Below, piece by piece: positions 1 to 10,006 of a DNA stretch of 64,000 nt. The notes beneath the pieces were generated by a model, which was not told the DNA's origin, made no database searches, and worked only from the letters and a program-made list of their open reading frames with translations. The first letter of the stretch is position 1. The number at the start of each line of letters is the position of its first letter. The stretch is from NCBI RefSeq assembly GCF_019565505.1, contig NZ_CP067378.1, positions 558,001 to 622,000 of the forward strand, in the 5' to 3' direction. The translations under genes were made by a program, and so were the position numbers. Source of the DNA: Flavobacterium davisii. GTDB lineage: Bacteria > Bacteroidota > Bacteroidia > Flavobacteriales > Flavobacteriaceae.

Positions 1-105
1 ACAAACTCATAATTCCATACAATACGAGATTAAAAATAAATAGGAATTCAAAAAGTTGGGTAATTTTTTGTAATTTCATGACCTTAATTTATTAATTTTA
101 ATTAA

Positions 106-615
106 ATGTCCATCCACATAAGAGAGGCTAAGTACACAGATCTTCCTGATATTCTTGAAATAGTGAATTATGAAATTGTAAACAGTACTTCTATTTGGGA
201 ATATCATATCAGAACGTTAGAACAACAACAAAAGATTTTTAATGAAAAAAAATTAAATAATCAACCTTTTTTAGTTGCCATAAAAGGAAATAAAACAGTA
301 GGATTTGGGACTTACGGTTCATTTCGTTTTAAAATAGGTTACCAATTTACCGCAGAACATTCTGTATATGTACATAAAGATTTTCATGGAAATGGTATCG
401 GATCTCATCTTTTAAAAGAACTTATAAAAATTGCAAAAAAACAAAAATTACACACCTTAATTGGTGTTATTGACTCTGAAAATTCAGGAAGTATTACATT
501 CCACAAAAAACTCGGATTTCAAGAAGTTGGCCATATTAAGGAAGCGGGATTTAAGTTTAACAAATGGTTGGATTCTACTTTTGTACAAATTTTATTACAA
601 ATTCTTAACTACTGA
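106..615 (+). CDS. GNAT N-acetyltransferase, phosphinothricin-acetyltransferase-like
   Basis: Predicted GNAT-fold enzyme that moves an acetyl group from acetyl-CoA to the amine of a small molecule. The length (169 aa) and layout fit the Pat/Bar/YncA subfamily. The acetyl-CoA pyrophosphate loop is visible at residues 94-99 (HGNGIG), followed by VIDSEN at 121-126 and KLGF at 135-138, which are typical of this subfamily. The ATG follows an AT-rich leader with no clear Shine-Dalgarno, as usual in Bacteroidota. It stands alone, with about 500 bases of non-coding DNA after it. The substrate cannot be told from sequence; methionine sulfoximine or a related amino-acid analogue is the usual guess for this family. 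Confidence 0.85.
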   Translation: MSIHIREAKYTDLPDILEIVNYEIVNSTSIWEYHIRTLEQQQKIFNEKKLNNQPFLVAIKGNKTVGFGTYGSFRFKIGYQFTAEHSVYVHKDFHGNGIGSHLLKELIKIAKKQKLHTLIGVIDSENSGSITFHKKLGFQEVGHIKEAGFKFNKWLDSTFVQILLQILNY

Positions 616-1105
616 TTTCTTATTTGTTCATTTTTTTAGTTTTTTAAAAAAACAAGACTCTTCTTGCTTGAGACAAGCTTAAAAATAACACTGTCATAAT
701 CTATAATTTTAACTCAATTATGTTTTAGAAATATATTACAGATAAGAACAACTTGGAATCTAAAAAAGCGCCTTTCTTTGTTTCTAATACAATAAAACTA
801 CCAATGTGGTAAAAAATCCACAGTTTTTTATCTTTATCACAAGACTTATGATGTAATCTGCTTTAAACAATAGGTTACATTTTATTTCTTATTAAATTTA
901 ATTAATTTCTCTTTACAATCTGTTTTTTTTTATCTAATTAATAATATTTAATATATATTGTTTCAAAAATAAATCAGATAATCGTTTTAAATAAAACGTT
1001 TGTTATTTTCCCTTTTTGTTTGTTTGTTTTTTAAAAAGCAAGCAAAATTACGATTTCCATCTAATAAAGACCTCTAAACCACAAACTATATAAAGACTAA
1101 ATAAC
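616..1105. other. intergenic region with a partial dispersed repeat
   Basis: About 490 AT-rich bases without a convincing gene. Positions 708-770 resemble 4443-4507 (both carry a TTAGAAAT-ATTACA block followed by GAATCTAAAAAAG), so this is probably a worn copy of an intergenic repeat. No RNA gene was recognised. Confidence 0.5.
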
Positions 1106-1113
1106 TACCTTTG
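1106..1113 (+). promoter_or_regulatory. -7 promoter box for prmA
   Basis: TACCTTTG matches the Bacteroidota -7 consensus TAnnTTTG. It lies 13 bases before the ATG at 1126, so the leader would be very short. It overlaps the upstream in-frame TTG at 1111, which argues against that TTG as the start codon. No clear TTG was seen at -33. Confidence 0.6.
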
Positions 1114-1125
1114 CAAAAAAAAATA

Positions 1126-1959
1126 ATGCAAAACATATACATCGGATATCATTTTGAAGTAGAACCGAAAGAATTAGGTTCAGAAATTTTAATAGCGGAG
1201 TTAGGCGAACTTCCATTTGATAGTTTTATCGAAACAGAAAATGGTTTTTCAGCTTATATTCCTAAAGAAAACTGGAATGAAAATATTTTAGACGACATTT
1301 ATATATTACAAAATTCTGACTTCAAAATTAGCTATACTTTTGAAGAAATTGAACAACAAAATTGGAATGCAGAATGGGAAAAAAACTTTGCCCCTATTGA
1401 TGTTGATGGTTTATGTCACGTTCGTGCACCTTTTCATCCTAAAACAGATGCTGAATTTGACATTGTAATAGAACCTAAAATGAGCTTTGGAACAGGTCAT
1501 CATGAAACGACACACATGATGATACAACATTTACTGGAATTAAATCTAAAAGGATTAAAAACATTAGATATGGGGTGTGGAACGGCTATTTTAGCCATAC
1601 TTGCTGAAATGAAAGGAGCACAACCTATAGACGCTATAGACATCGATAATTGGTGTTATCTAAACTCTATTGAAAATGCAGAACGTAACAACTGTAAGCA
1701 TATAACCGTTTATGAAGGAGACGCTTCTTTACTAACTGATAAAAAATATGATTTGATTATAGCTAATATCAATCGAAACATTTTGCTTAATGATATGCAA
1801 ACTTATGTTACATGTTTAAATCCAAATGGGATTATTTTATTTAGCGGTTTTTACGAACAAGATATTCCTCACATTGATGCCTCTTGCACAGAAAAAGGTT
1901 TAACTTTTGTTAAAAAAATAAGCCGTAACAACTGGGTATCTTTAAAATATGTAAATTAG
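1126..1959 (+). CDS. prmA: ribosomal protein L11 methyltransferase
   Basis: SAM-dependent methyltransferase that methylates ribosomal protein L11; cytoplasmic. 277 aa from the ATG at 1126. The SAM-binding motif I is visible around residue 145 (LDMGCGTAILAIL), preceded by MSFGTGHHETT, a PrmA hallmark, and followed by IANINRNILL, the (D/N)-motif of the family. A TTG five codons upstream is in frame but lies inside the -7 promoter box, so ATG 1126 is preferred. The next gene is clpS, 76 bases downstream and in the same direction; a 12-bp inverted repeat lies between them. Assignment is firm. Confidence 0.95.
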   Translation: MQNIYIGYHFEVEPKELGSEILIAELGELPFDSFIETENGFSAYIPKENWNENILDDIYILQNSDFKISYTFEEIEQQNWNAEWEKNFAPIDVDGLCHVRAPFHPKTDAEFDIVIEPKMSFGTGHHETTHMMIQHLLELNLKGLKTLDMGCGTAILAILAEMKGAQPIDAIDIDNWCYLNSIENAERNNCKHITVYEGDASLLTDKKYDLIIANINRNILLNDMQTYVTCLNPNGIILFSGFYEQDIPHIDASCTEKGLTFVKKISRNNWVSLKYVN

Positions 1960-1965
1960 TTTTTC

Positions 1966-2017
1966 AAACCATATAAGGAATTATAGGAAGTATAAAATTT
2001 AGGAGCTTATATGGTTT
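1966..2017. repeat. inverted repeat between prmA and clpS
   Basis: AAACCATATAAG (1966-1977) and CTTATATGGTTT (2006-2017) are perfect 12-bp inverted repeats with a 28-base loop. It has no T-run straight after the stem, so it is not a standard terminator. It could be a processing or attenuation hairpin in the leader of clpS. Confidence 0.55.
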
Positions 2018-2035
2018 ATACTAAAAAAATCAATT

Positions 2036-2311
2036 ATGTCAACAATAGAAAAAATACAAGAAGAGATTGCTATTTTAGAACAAGTTTCTATTAACCATGA
2101 AATTATTTTATACAACGATGATATTAACACATTTGATCATGTTATAGATACCCTTATACGTGTTTGTAACCATGAAGAACTACAAGCCGAACAGTGTGCT
2201 ATACTAGTACATTATACGGGCAAATGCGGTGTAAAAACAGGAGCATTTGACGATTTAAAACCTCAATATCACGCCCTTCTTGACGCAGGATTAAGCGCGG
2301 AAATTATATAA
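2036..2311 (+). CDS. clpS: ATP-dependent Clp protease adaptor ClpS
   Basis: Adaptor that delivers N-degron substrates to the ClpAP/ClpCP protease; cytoplasmic. 91 aa, normal for ClpS. The substrate-binding core is visible as ILYNDDINTFDHVIDTL near residues 24-40, with the later block EQCAILVHYTGKCGVKTG and a terminal Ala-Gly-Leu helix. The NDD-TF signature that contacts the N-degron is present. It follows prmA in the same direction and may share its transcript. Confidence 0.95.
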   Translation: MSTIEKIQEEIAILEQVSINHEIILYNDDINTFDHVIDTLIRVCNHEELQAEQCAILVHYTGKCGVKTGAFDDLKPQYHALLDAGLSAEII

Positions 2312-2413
2312 TTCATATAAAAAATATTAATTTTTTAAATAAATTTTAAAAAAAAATAATTAGTTTTACTTAAACAGACAACATTTTTTTGAATTTTAAA
2401 ATTAAACATCAAA

Positions 2414-3328
2414 ATGGAAACTTACGGTAAAATACTAATCATTGCAATGCCTGTGTTCTTATTCTTAATTATAGTTGAGAAACTATATGGATATTACAAA
2501 AGAATAGATTACGCTCCTATAATGGATAGTATTTCAAGCCTAAGTTCTGGCATGACAAATGCTACTCGAGATGTTTTAGGATTAAGTATTTCAATTATCT
2601 CGTATGAAATAATGGTTTCTAAGATTGCTATTTTTCATATTAAAGAATCGGCTTTAGCTTATATCATTGCATTTATTGCTATTGACTTCCAAGGATATTG
2701 GACGCATCGCTGGGCACATCAAATTAATATTTTTTGGAACAAACATGCAATTCATCATAGTAGCGAAGAGTTTAATCTATCTTGTGCATTAAGACAATCC
2801 GTTTCTGATTTTTTTAAGCTTTTTACTTTTTTACTACTACCGGCAGCTCTACTAGGCGTTCCTTCCAAGGTAATAGCAATTACACTACCTGTGCAATTTT
2901 TTTTACAATTTTGGTACCACACACGATATATCAATAAATTAGGTTTTTTAGAAAAAATAATCGTAACGCCCTCTCACCACAGGGTACATCATGCAATTAA
3001 TCCTGAATATATGGACAAAAATCATGCTCAGATATTCATTATTTGGGATAAGCTTTTTGGAACTTTTCAGGAAGAATTAGATGAGGTTCCTCCTGTTTTT
3101 GGTATTACACGTCCTGCTAAAACGTGGAATCCTTTTAAAATTAATTTTCAACATTTGGGCGTTTTAATTCAGGATGCTTGGCATGCAGAAAAATTTATTG
3201 ATAAATTAAAAATTTGGTTCATGCCTACAGGTTGGAGACCTGATGGATTTGAAAAAAATACCCCATTAATAAAATTGAAAATGTATACCATTTTGAAAAA
3301 TTTGGAACTCATAATTCAAAACTATTGA
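2414..3328 (+). CDS. sterol desaturase / fatty acid hydroxylase family protein
   Basis: Integral-membrane di-iron oxygenase family. 304 aa with several hydrophobic helices in the first 90 residues and again around 130-165. The histidine clusters that hold the two irons are visible: HRWAH (98-102), HAIHH (111-115), a lone His in WYHTRY (about 169) and HHRVHH (188-193). The substrate (lipid, sterol-like or hopanoid-like) is unknown. Its stop overlaps the start of the next small membrane protein by four bases, and a lysoplasmalogenase follows, so the three probably form a lipid-related operon. Confidence 0.85.
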   Translation: METYGKILIIAMPVFLFLIIVEKLYGYYKRIDYAPIMDSISSLSSGMTNATRDVLGLSISIISYEIMVSKIAIFHIKESALAYIIAFIAIDFQGYWTHRWAHQINIFWNKHAIHHSSEEFNLSCALRQSVSDFFKLFTFLLLPAALLGVPSKVIAITLPVQFFLQFWYHTRYINKLGFLEKIIVTPSHHRVHHAINPEYMDKNHAQIFIIWDKLFGTFQEELDEVPPVFGITRPAKTWNPFKINFQHLGVLIQDAWHAEKFIDKLKIWFMPTGWRPDGFEKNTPLIKLKMYTILKNLELIIQNY

Positions 3329-3678
3329 TTCGTTGGTCATTATTTCAACTATTTTTCACTTTATTACTAATTTCATATTTATTTGATAACATCGCAAGAA
3401 TAGGCTTACCACAAATTTTTTATTATGGCTTTTTTATTTTTATAACAGTTTATAGTTACACAGAATTAATGGACCAAAGTAAATTAGCATATATTTACGA
3501 AACTATTCGTTTTGTATTAGCATTTACTTTCCTCTATTTATTTAATGGTTGGTTTAAAATAGATGAAATAATACCTTATGGCACATACATCATAATGAGT
3601 TATTTTGTATTTTCCCTTTTAGCAAGTTTTTACTTCGTAACAGTAGATTTTAAACAAAAAGAAGTCGTTTCCATATAA
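3325..3678 (+). CDS. small integral membrane protein, unknown function
   Basis: 117 aa, almost entirely hydrophobic, with about four membrane segments. The likely start is a TTG that overlaps the stop of the desaturase gene (TTGA), which suggests translational coupling; there is no well-placed ATG before residue 50. No motif was recognised. It lies between a sterol desaturase-family gene and a YhhN-family gene on the same strand, so a membrane-lipid role is plausible but unproven. Confidence 0.6.
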   Translation: MIRWSLFQLFFTLLLISYLFDNIARIGLPQIFYYGFFIFITVYSYTELMDQSKLAYIYETIRFVLAFTFLYLFNGWFKIDEIIPYGTYIIMSYFVFSLLASFYFVTVDFKQKEVVSI

Positions 3679-3687
3679 GCTAATTTT

Positions 3688-4353
3688 ATGAGCAAGTATT
3701 TAAAAATTTTTACAGGTATAAGTATATTCTATTTAATTTTATTACTAACTAAACAAGACGCTTTGGCTTGGTATTTTAAACCATTACTTCTTCCTTTTTT
3801 AGTATTAGAAACTTACAAAAGCAATGATTTCCGTACAAAAAATCTACTTCTTTCCGCATTATTTTTTTCCTGGATTGGAGATGTCGTTTTAATGTTTGCC
3901 CATAAAGACGAATTGTTTTTTATTCTAGGTTTGGTTTCTTTCTTAATTAGTCATATTCTTTTTATCCTACTTTTTACTAAACAAAATCAAACCAAAGCAA
4001 ACTCCAACTTCTTTTGGATTGGCTTTATTTTTGTAATCCTCTATCTATTCGAAATATTACATTTTCTTTTTCCTTATCTAGGCGGTTTAAAAATACCTGT
4101 TACAATATATGCCAGCACTATTTCTATCATGCTATTAATGGCTATTAAAGGTTATTTTAATTGGTCTAAACCTAACAATTTAACAATACTTATAGGTGCT
4201 TTATTTTTCGTAAGTTCTGATAGTATTTTAGCCATTAACAAATTTTATCCAGAACTAGAATTACCCAAATCCGGTTTTCTTATCATGATAACTTACATTA
4301 CTGCCCAATTCCTTATAACTAAAGGGATTCTAGAATTAAATAAAAAAAAATAA
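3688..4353 (+). CDS. YhhN/TMEM86-family protein (lysoplasmalogenase-like)
   Basis: 221 aa polytopic membrane protein with about eight hydrophobic segments and the YhhN family pattern: an early KPLLLPFLVL block, FSWIGDVVLMF around residue 62, and FFVSSDSILAINKF near residue 180. Eukaryotic members hydrolyse the vinyl-ether bond of lysoplasmalogens; the bacterial substrate is less clear. It starts 9 bases after the previous small membrane protein, so it is probably co-transcribed. It ends before a bidirectional terminator shared with ndk. Confidence 0.8.
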   Translation: MSKYLKIFTGISIFYLILLLTKQDALAWYFKPLLLPFLVLETYKSNDFRTKNLLLSALFFSWIGDVVLMFAHKDELFFILGLVSFLISHILFILLFTKQNQTKANSNFFWIGFIFVILYLFEILHFLFPYLGGLKIPVTIYASTISIMLLMAIKGYFNWSKPNNLTILIGALFFVSSDSILAINKFYPELELPKSGFLIMITYITAQFLITKGILELNKKK

Positions 4354-4439
4354 TCCCTTTTTAAAAATTTCATTAAAAAAAGTTATCCAATACAATTTTA
4401 TTTAGTGCAAACAAAAAAAAAAATTAGATGATCTTAATT

Positions 4440-4507
4440 TAACCCCAGATTAAGATTATGCGTTAGAAATTTATTACAAACAGATAAAAACTTTGAATCT
4501 AAAAAAG
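4440..4507. repeat. left-end fragment of dispersed repeat
   Basis: AACCCCAGATTAAGATTATGCG resembles the left terminus of the dispersed repeat family (consensus AAACCCAGATTACGCATTAGA), but is followed by a different core that resembles 708-770. It lies in the 549-base gap between the YhhN gene and ndk, which otherwise holds the full repeat copy at 4635-4815 and a terminator. Confidence 0.5.
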
Positions 4508-4634
4508 TATATTTTTTTATCCTCAATTAGGTTGTCTTAAAAATTTAGAATCTAATCATTTATACAATAGAAGAAATCATATACTATTGATCATTTGAAT
4601 CTATCTCCCTTGGTCGAAGTGATAAAGCACGCGT

Positions 4635-4815
4635 TAAATCCAAATTTAGCATTAGAAATCTATTCCACTTTATTTTTCTTCTAATTCAAGCACGTACTCA
4701 AATTTTATTCATCAAAATAGTTCATTATTTCATTTTCTAAAATTTTCCGTGAACACTTGAATTTATTTAAATTTTTATTTCAAAACGAAGTCTAATGCGG
4801 AATATGGCTTAAATT
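4635..4815. repeat. MITE-like dispersed repeat, copy 1
   Basis: Starts near AAATCCAAATTTAGCATTAG and ends near CTAATGCGGAATATGG. These ends are imperfect inverted repeats. The core holds the blocks CTATTCCACTTTATTTTTC, TTCAAGCACGTACTC and CACTTGAATTTATT shared with the copies at 9795 and 18568. The core is itself a weak palindrome (TTCAAG against CTTGAA). No coding potential seen. Confidence 0.75.
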
Positions 4816-4851
4816 ACGGTTTTAATAATACCTTTTTCAAACTTAAGAAAT

Positions 4852-4884
4852 AAAAAAAGTCCACTAATTATGTGGACTTTTTTT
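4852..4884. terminator. bidirectional terminator between YhhN gene and ndk
   Basis: The stem AAGTCCAC/GTGGACTT has a 7-base loop, with an A-run on one side and a T-run on the other. It can stop both the plus-strand YhhN operon and the minus-strand ndk transcript. Confidence 0.8.
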
Positions 4885-4902
4885 ATCTTGATTTTTCTTC
4901 AA

Positions 4903-5322
4903 CTAAAACATTTCTCTTCCTGCAAAATGAAAAGCACCTTCAATAGCTGCATTCTCATCAGAATCTGAACCGTGAACCGCATTTTCACCAATAGACGTTG
5001 CATATTTTTTACGGATAGTTCCTTCAGCAGCTTCAGCTGGGTTAGTAGCACCAATTAAAGTACGGAAATCCTCTACAGCATTATCTTTTTCTAAGATAGC
5101 GGCAACAATAGGACCACGAGACATAAATTCTACTAATTCTCCATAAAATGGTCTTTCAGCATGTACAGCATAAAATTTTTGTGCATCAGCAACTGTTAAC
5201 TGAGTTAATTTCATAGAAACAATTCTGAAACCACCTTCAGTAATCATATTTAAAATACCCCCAATGTGTCCTTTTTCAACAGCATCTGGCTTAATCATTG
5301 TGAAAGTTCTATTTCCTGCCAT
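4903..5322 (-). CDS. ndk: nucleoside diphosphate kinase
   Basis: Transfers the gamma-phosphate among nucleoside di- and triphosphates through a phospho-histidine; cytoplasmic. 139 aa from the ATG at 5322 ([18 protein letters not shown]), the usual length. The active-site block is visible as [15 protein letters not shown] near the C-terminus, with the catalytic His in it; the [14 protein letters not shown] segment is also typical. A TTG nine codons upstream is in frame but sits on the promoter box, so it is not used here. Confidence 0.96.
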   Translation of the reverse strand: MAGNRTFTMIKPDAVEKGHIGGILNMITEGGFRIVSMKLTQLTVADAQKFYAVHAERPFYGELVEFMSRGPIVAAILEKDNAVEDFRTLIGATNPAEAAEGTIRKKYATSIGENAVHGSDSDENAAIEGAFHFAGREMF

Positions 5323-5346
5323 TTTTTTGTTTTTTAAATTTGGGGG

Positions 5347-5354
5347 CAAAAGTA
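5347..5354 (-). promoter_or_regulatory. -7 promoter box for ndk
   Basis: On the minus strand this reads TACTTTTG, a match to TAnnTTTG, about 25 bases before the ndk ATG. It supports the start at 5322. Confidence 0.55.
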
Positions 5355-5424
5355 CAAACTTTAGTTTAAATGTTTAAATGTTTAAATATTTATTTTTGAT
5401 ATTTATTCGAATTCTAAAAACCCT

Positions 5425-7012
5425 TTAAAAAACAATCACATTAAACTGATTACTAAGTGGATGGAGTTTTTGAAACAATTCTATTATAAACTTTTCTCCA
5501 TATTCTATATAAAATGTACTAAAGTTTAACTGACGTTCTTGTAAACTTTTATTTGGGAATATGGTTTCTTGTAGATCAACAATACGCTTTAATTTTTCTT
5601 CGTGATTTCTTTTTTCTGCTTTTAAAAGGCGTTTTTCTAAGTTTTCTAATCCTTTTATTTGTTTTGTTTCTTGTGCTTTTACTGCTCTTAGAAATGTTTT
5701 ATCTGTTTTATTTGCAATATCTAAAAGTCCTTCAAATTGTTTTTTCAAATGTTCTTTTTGTGCTGAAAAATCGATTGTAAAAGCTGAAAATTGCTTTGTT
5801 TTTTTATTAATCAATTCTGATTGTTTAAGAAATAAATCGGACCATGTTAACTGTAAACTATTTGCTTTTTTTTAACTGTTTTTCGCTTGCAATAACAACG
5901 GAATTACGCAACAACAAAATAGGAAATGTAATTTTAAATGCTTCAAACATGGCTTTTAGCTCTAACCAATAGGCTATTTCTCCTCCTCCTCCAACATAGG
6001 ATAAATTAGGTAATATTAGCTCTTGATACAAAGGTCTTAAAATAACATTAGGACTGAAATTTTCAGGTTTTGTTTCTAGTAATTCTAAAATTTCAACTTC
6101 TGAAAAAATTAAATTAGTATTATTAATTCTGTAGTTTCCTTTTTCAAAAATAATTCTTTCACGCAAATCTTCTTCTATATAAAAAAGATTGATCGCTCTA
6201 GGATTTACCTGAATATCGTAAGAAAAAGAAGAAAGTGTTTCTGTTACTTTTTTATATGCCGTTTGCTGAAGTAGTTCTTCCTTAACAGCAGGTATAAAAA
6301 GTTGCTTTAAAGTACCATCATCTCCATCTAAAATTACCAATCCATATTCTTTAAATAATTCATTAACTAAATAACGTGTTGCATCTGCTAAATTAGAATG
6401 CTCTAAATAAGATTTTTCAAAAAGAGAAGTAAGTATTTTAGCGTAATTGCTGGTTCCTAAACTTTTTTTCACTTTTTCAAACATCTCTTCTAATCCTTCA
6501 GTAGATAATCTTCCTACTGGTCCTTTGGATTGTTTGCTCCAAGTAAGTTTCTCTTTATTTAGTTTGAAATAATTAATTTCTTCAAAGTCATGATCTTCTG
6601 TTGCCATCCAATAAATTGGAACAAAATGATATTCAGGATATTGTAATTTTAACTCCAAACACAAATTAATTGTAGATACAATTTTATAAATAAAATACAG
6701 TGGCCCTGTAAATAAGTTAAGTTGATGTCCTGTGGTAATTGTAAAAGTATTTCGTTCATTTAGCAAATGAATATTATTCAGAGTAGTTTCACTAATATCA
6801 AAATCTTTATTTTGTTTTAATAGTGAATTAACTAAAACCGCTCGATTTTTTACACTGTAGTTATTTTTTTTTTCTTCTATTTGATCTAAAAAATTTTCAA
6901 TCTTAGGGAAGCGATTATAAAACGATTGCGTTTTCTTTTCTTGATTTAAATAATCAACAATCAATGAGGAAAAATACCCTGAATTTTGAAAAGTAATACA
7001 ATCTGTTGGCAT
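5425..7012 (-). CDS. bshC: putative cysteine ligase BshC (bacillithiol biosynthesis), one frameshift
   Basis: BshC is assigned to the last step of bacillithiol synthesis, joining cysteine to glucosaminyl-malate. Joined length is about 529 aa, as expected. Visible motifs: TGHQLNLFTGPLYFIYK in the Rossmann core, WMATEDHDFEEINYFK, GDDGTLK, and a C-terminal coiled coil (KGLENLEKRLLKAEKRN). The start is the ATG at 7012 (MPTDCITFQNSGYF). The frame breaks in an A8 run at 5865-5872; removing one A restores ASEKQLKKANSLQLTWSDLF and the downstream coiled coil. The frameshift is most likely a sequencing error. The gene lies upstream of ndk on the same strand. Confidence 0.88.
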
Positions 7013-7190
7013 AGTTCTTTTTTGGGTAAAAATAGCAAATAGATTGGTTCTTTCTTTCGTTTTTAACATCTTCTTACAATATGATCGGAATCTCTTTTTG
7101 AAACTCGGGATACAATTGATCTCTTTTTTTCGTATGACAACAAATTTCATAAGTAGATCTGCTTCATATTTTCAAGATAATGGTAATGAT

Positions 7191-7385
7191 TAAACCCAGA
7201 TTACGCATTAGATTTGAATTGAGGTTAATTGGCGGAAAAATCTATTCTATTTTTATCATTCCGCAAATTGAAGCGCGTACTTAATTTTTATTCATCAAAA
7301 TAGTTAACTTATTTTCTTCTAAACTTTTACGTGGATACTTCCGCTTATTTTTTTCGTTTTACAACGAAATCTAATGCGGAATGTG
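7191..7385. repeat. MITE-like dispersed repeat, copy 2
   Basis: The left end TAAACCCAGATTACGCATTAG and the right end TCTAATGCGGAATGTG are inverted relative to each other. The core shares ATTCATCAAAATAGTT with copies 1 and 3. It fills the space between the divergent bshC and radical SAM genes. Confidence 0.75.
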
Positions 7386-7418
7386 AATGAAAATTTCAAC
7401 AGAATCCATTTTTAGATT

Positions 7419-7426
7419 TACCTTTG
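7419..7426 (+). promoter_or_regulatory. -7 promoter box for radical SAM gene
   Basis: TACCTTTG matches TAnnTTTG. It overlaps an in-frame TTG at 7424, so translation more likely begins at the TTG at 7442, leaving a short leader. Confidence 0.5.
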
Positions 7427-7441
7427 CAAAAAAACAATCCT

Positions 7442-9633
7442 TTGAAAGATATTCTACTGATCACTCCTCCTTTTACACAGCTGAATACTCCGTATCCAGC
7501 TACGGCCTATATAAAGGGCTTTTTGAATACTAAATCTATTGACTCATTTCAAATAGATTTGGGTATTGATGTTATTTTAGAATTGTTTTCTAAAAAAGGG
7601 CTTGAAAAAATATTTGACATTCAAGATATACAATCTAAAAATTTAACGGAAAACTCGCAACGAATATATGCACTAAAAGAAGAATATATAAAAACCATTG
7701 AAAATGTTATTGCTTTTTTACAAGGAAAAAAACCTTCACTGGCGCGTCAAATATGCGCAGGAAATTTTTACCCGAAGCATCTCGTTTTGAGCAGTTAGAC
7801 GATCTGGAATGGGCTTTTGGTAATATGGGAATGCAAGATAAAGCTAAACATTTAGCGACTTTATATCTTGAGGATTTATCTGATTATATCATAGAATGTG
7901 TGGATGAAAATTTTGGTTTTAGTCGTTATGCTGAACGATTAGGACGAAGTGCTAATTCTTTTGATGAACTTTATAGTTTTTTACAAAAAGATCCCACACA
8001 TATTGATATTATTACACTTGATATTCTTTTAAAAAAAATTAAAATCACGCAACCTAAGCTCATTTGTTTTTCGGTTCCTTTTCCCGGTAATTTATATAGT
8101 GCTTTTCGTTGTGCACAATTCATTAAAAAATATTATCCTGAAGTAAAAATCGCTATGGGAGGTGGTTTTCCAAACACAGAACTCCGTGATTTAAAAGACA
8201 AAAGGGTTTTTGAATTCTTTGATTTTATTACACTTGATGATGGCGAATTGCCTTTAGAATTATTATATCATCATATTTTTCATACAAGTTCTAAAGAAAC
8301 ACAACTGAAAAGGACTTTTCTTCTTGAAAATGGCGAGGTTGTCTTTCAAAACAACTCTATTCTTCCCGATTACAAACAAAGTCAAGTAGGTACACCTGAT
8401 TATTCCGATCTTTTACTTGATCGCTACATCTCTGTAATAGAAATAGCCAACCCTATGCACAGTCTATGGAGTGATGGTCGTTGGAATAAATTAACTATGG
8501 CACATGGTTGTTATTGGGGTAAATGTACGTTTTGTGATATTTCATTAGATTATATAAAAATTTACGAGCCTATTCAGGCTCGAATCATCGTAGATCGAAT
8601 GGAAGAATTAATTGAACAAACAAGTGAAAATGGTTTTCATTTTGTAGATGAAGCAGCTCCTCCTGCCTTAATGCGAGAGGTTGCTCTCGAAATTTTAAGA
8701 CGAAATCTAATTGTAACTTGGTGGACTAATATCCGGTTTGAAAAAAGTTTCACAAGAGATTTATGTTTACTTCTAAAACTTTCAGGTTGTATAGCGGTGT
8801 CAGGCGGATTAGAAGTAGCATCTGATCGTTTATTAGCCCTAATTAAAAAAGGTGTAACAGTAGAACAAGTAGCTCGTGTAACACGTAATTTCACCGAAGC
8901 TGGTATTATGGTACATGCTTATCTAATGTATGGATATCCAACTCAAACAATCCGAGAAACGATTGATAGTTTAGAAATGGTACGTCAACTTTTTGAAATA
9001 GGCATATTACAAAGTGGTTTTTGGCATCAATTTGCCATGACTGCCCATAGCCCTATAGGTCTTAATCCAGAAGAATTTGGCGTAACGCCTCAAATAAAAG
9101 ATATTACTTTTGCTAATAATGATATCTTATTTGAAGATAAGACGGGTATTAACCATGATCAATTTAGTTTTGGTCTAAAAAAATCCCTTTTCAACTATAT
9201 GCATGGTTTGTGTTTTGATTTTCCTTTACAAGATTGGTTTGATTTTAAAATTCCTCGAACTAAAATTCCTGCTAATTTTATTGAAAATTGTCTAACTAGC
9301 GAAAATTCTTTTCATTTTAAGCCTAATCAAAAAGTTTATTTCATCTCTAATCTTCCGCAAATAAAATATTTTACAAAAAATAAGAAAGGAAAATCTTGGG
9401 AAATGGCTGAAATGATTTTACAAACAAAAACAAATCGTTTTTCCATTCATTTAGAAAAAGAAAAGGCTATTTGGTTGAATCAACAATTAACTAATTTGAC
9501 TATAAAAAATAATATTTCTATAACTTTAGGGCAAATAAAAAGCAGTTTTGAAGAAAATTTTGAAGATTTTGAAATATTTTGGTTTTCTAAACCGTTTCAT
9601 ATATTCAAAGAAAATTGTTTAATAGTTTTATAA
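7442..9633 (+). CDS. B12-binding-domain radical SAM protein, one frameshift
   Basis: Radical SAM enzyme with an N-terminal cobalamin-binding-like domain (ILLITPPFTQLNTPYPATAY at the start is the usual opening) and a central radical SAM barrel. The Fe-S cysteines are in HGCYWGKCTFCDIS, spaced C-x4-C-x2-C. Other landmarks are GGGFPNTELRDL, FVDEAAPP and HAYLMYGYPTQT. Joined length about 730 aa. The frame breaks at the T5 run 7765-7769; adding one T gives RQICAGNFLPEASRFEQLDD, so the break is probably a base-calling error. The start is uncertain: no ATG near, TTG 7442 preferred over TTG 7424. The reaction is unknown. Confidence 0.82.
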
Positions 9634-9794
9634 TATTGCTTCCTATCTAAATTTCTATTAATTGCTTCTATATGGACCTCTATGGTTCCTTTTTGGAAGT
9701 AATTAAGAAAATATAAAACAAACAGAACCTACTTTTTACATAAAAAACTACACAAAAAGAAATATTATAACATTTTATTAGTCGATCTAGTTGA

Positions 9795-9992
9795 TTAAAC
9801 CCAGATTACACCTTAGACCCGAGCGTAGCGAATAGACGAAGTAAATCTATTCCACTTTATTTTTCTTCAAATTCAAGCACGTACTCAAATTTTAATCATC
9901 AAAATAGTTCACTATTTCTTCTTCTAAAATTTTCCGTGAGCACTTGAATTTATTGAAAAATTTTGTTTCACAACAAAGTCTAATGCGGAATT
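9795..9992. repeat. MITE-like dispersed repeat, copy 3 (interrupted by the IS110 element)
   Basis: Begins TTAAACCCAGATTACACC and carries the same core as copy 1, plus the block GAGCGTAGCGAATAGACGAAG shared with the copy at 33213. Its right arm stops at GCGGAATT. The missing right end (CTGGGTTAAA) reappears at 11561, on the far side of the insertion sequence. The rest of the 370-base gap after the radical SAM gene shows nothing. Confidence 0.75.
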
Positions 9993-10006
9993 CTATCTAA
10001 CTTAAT

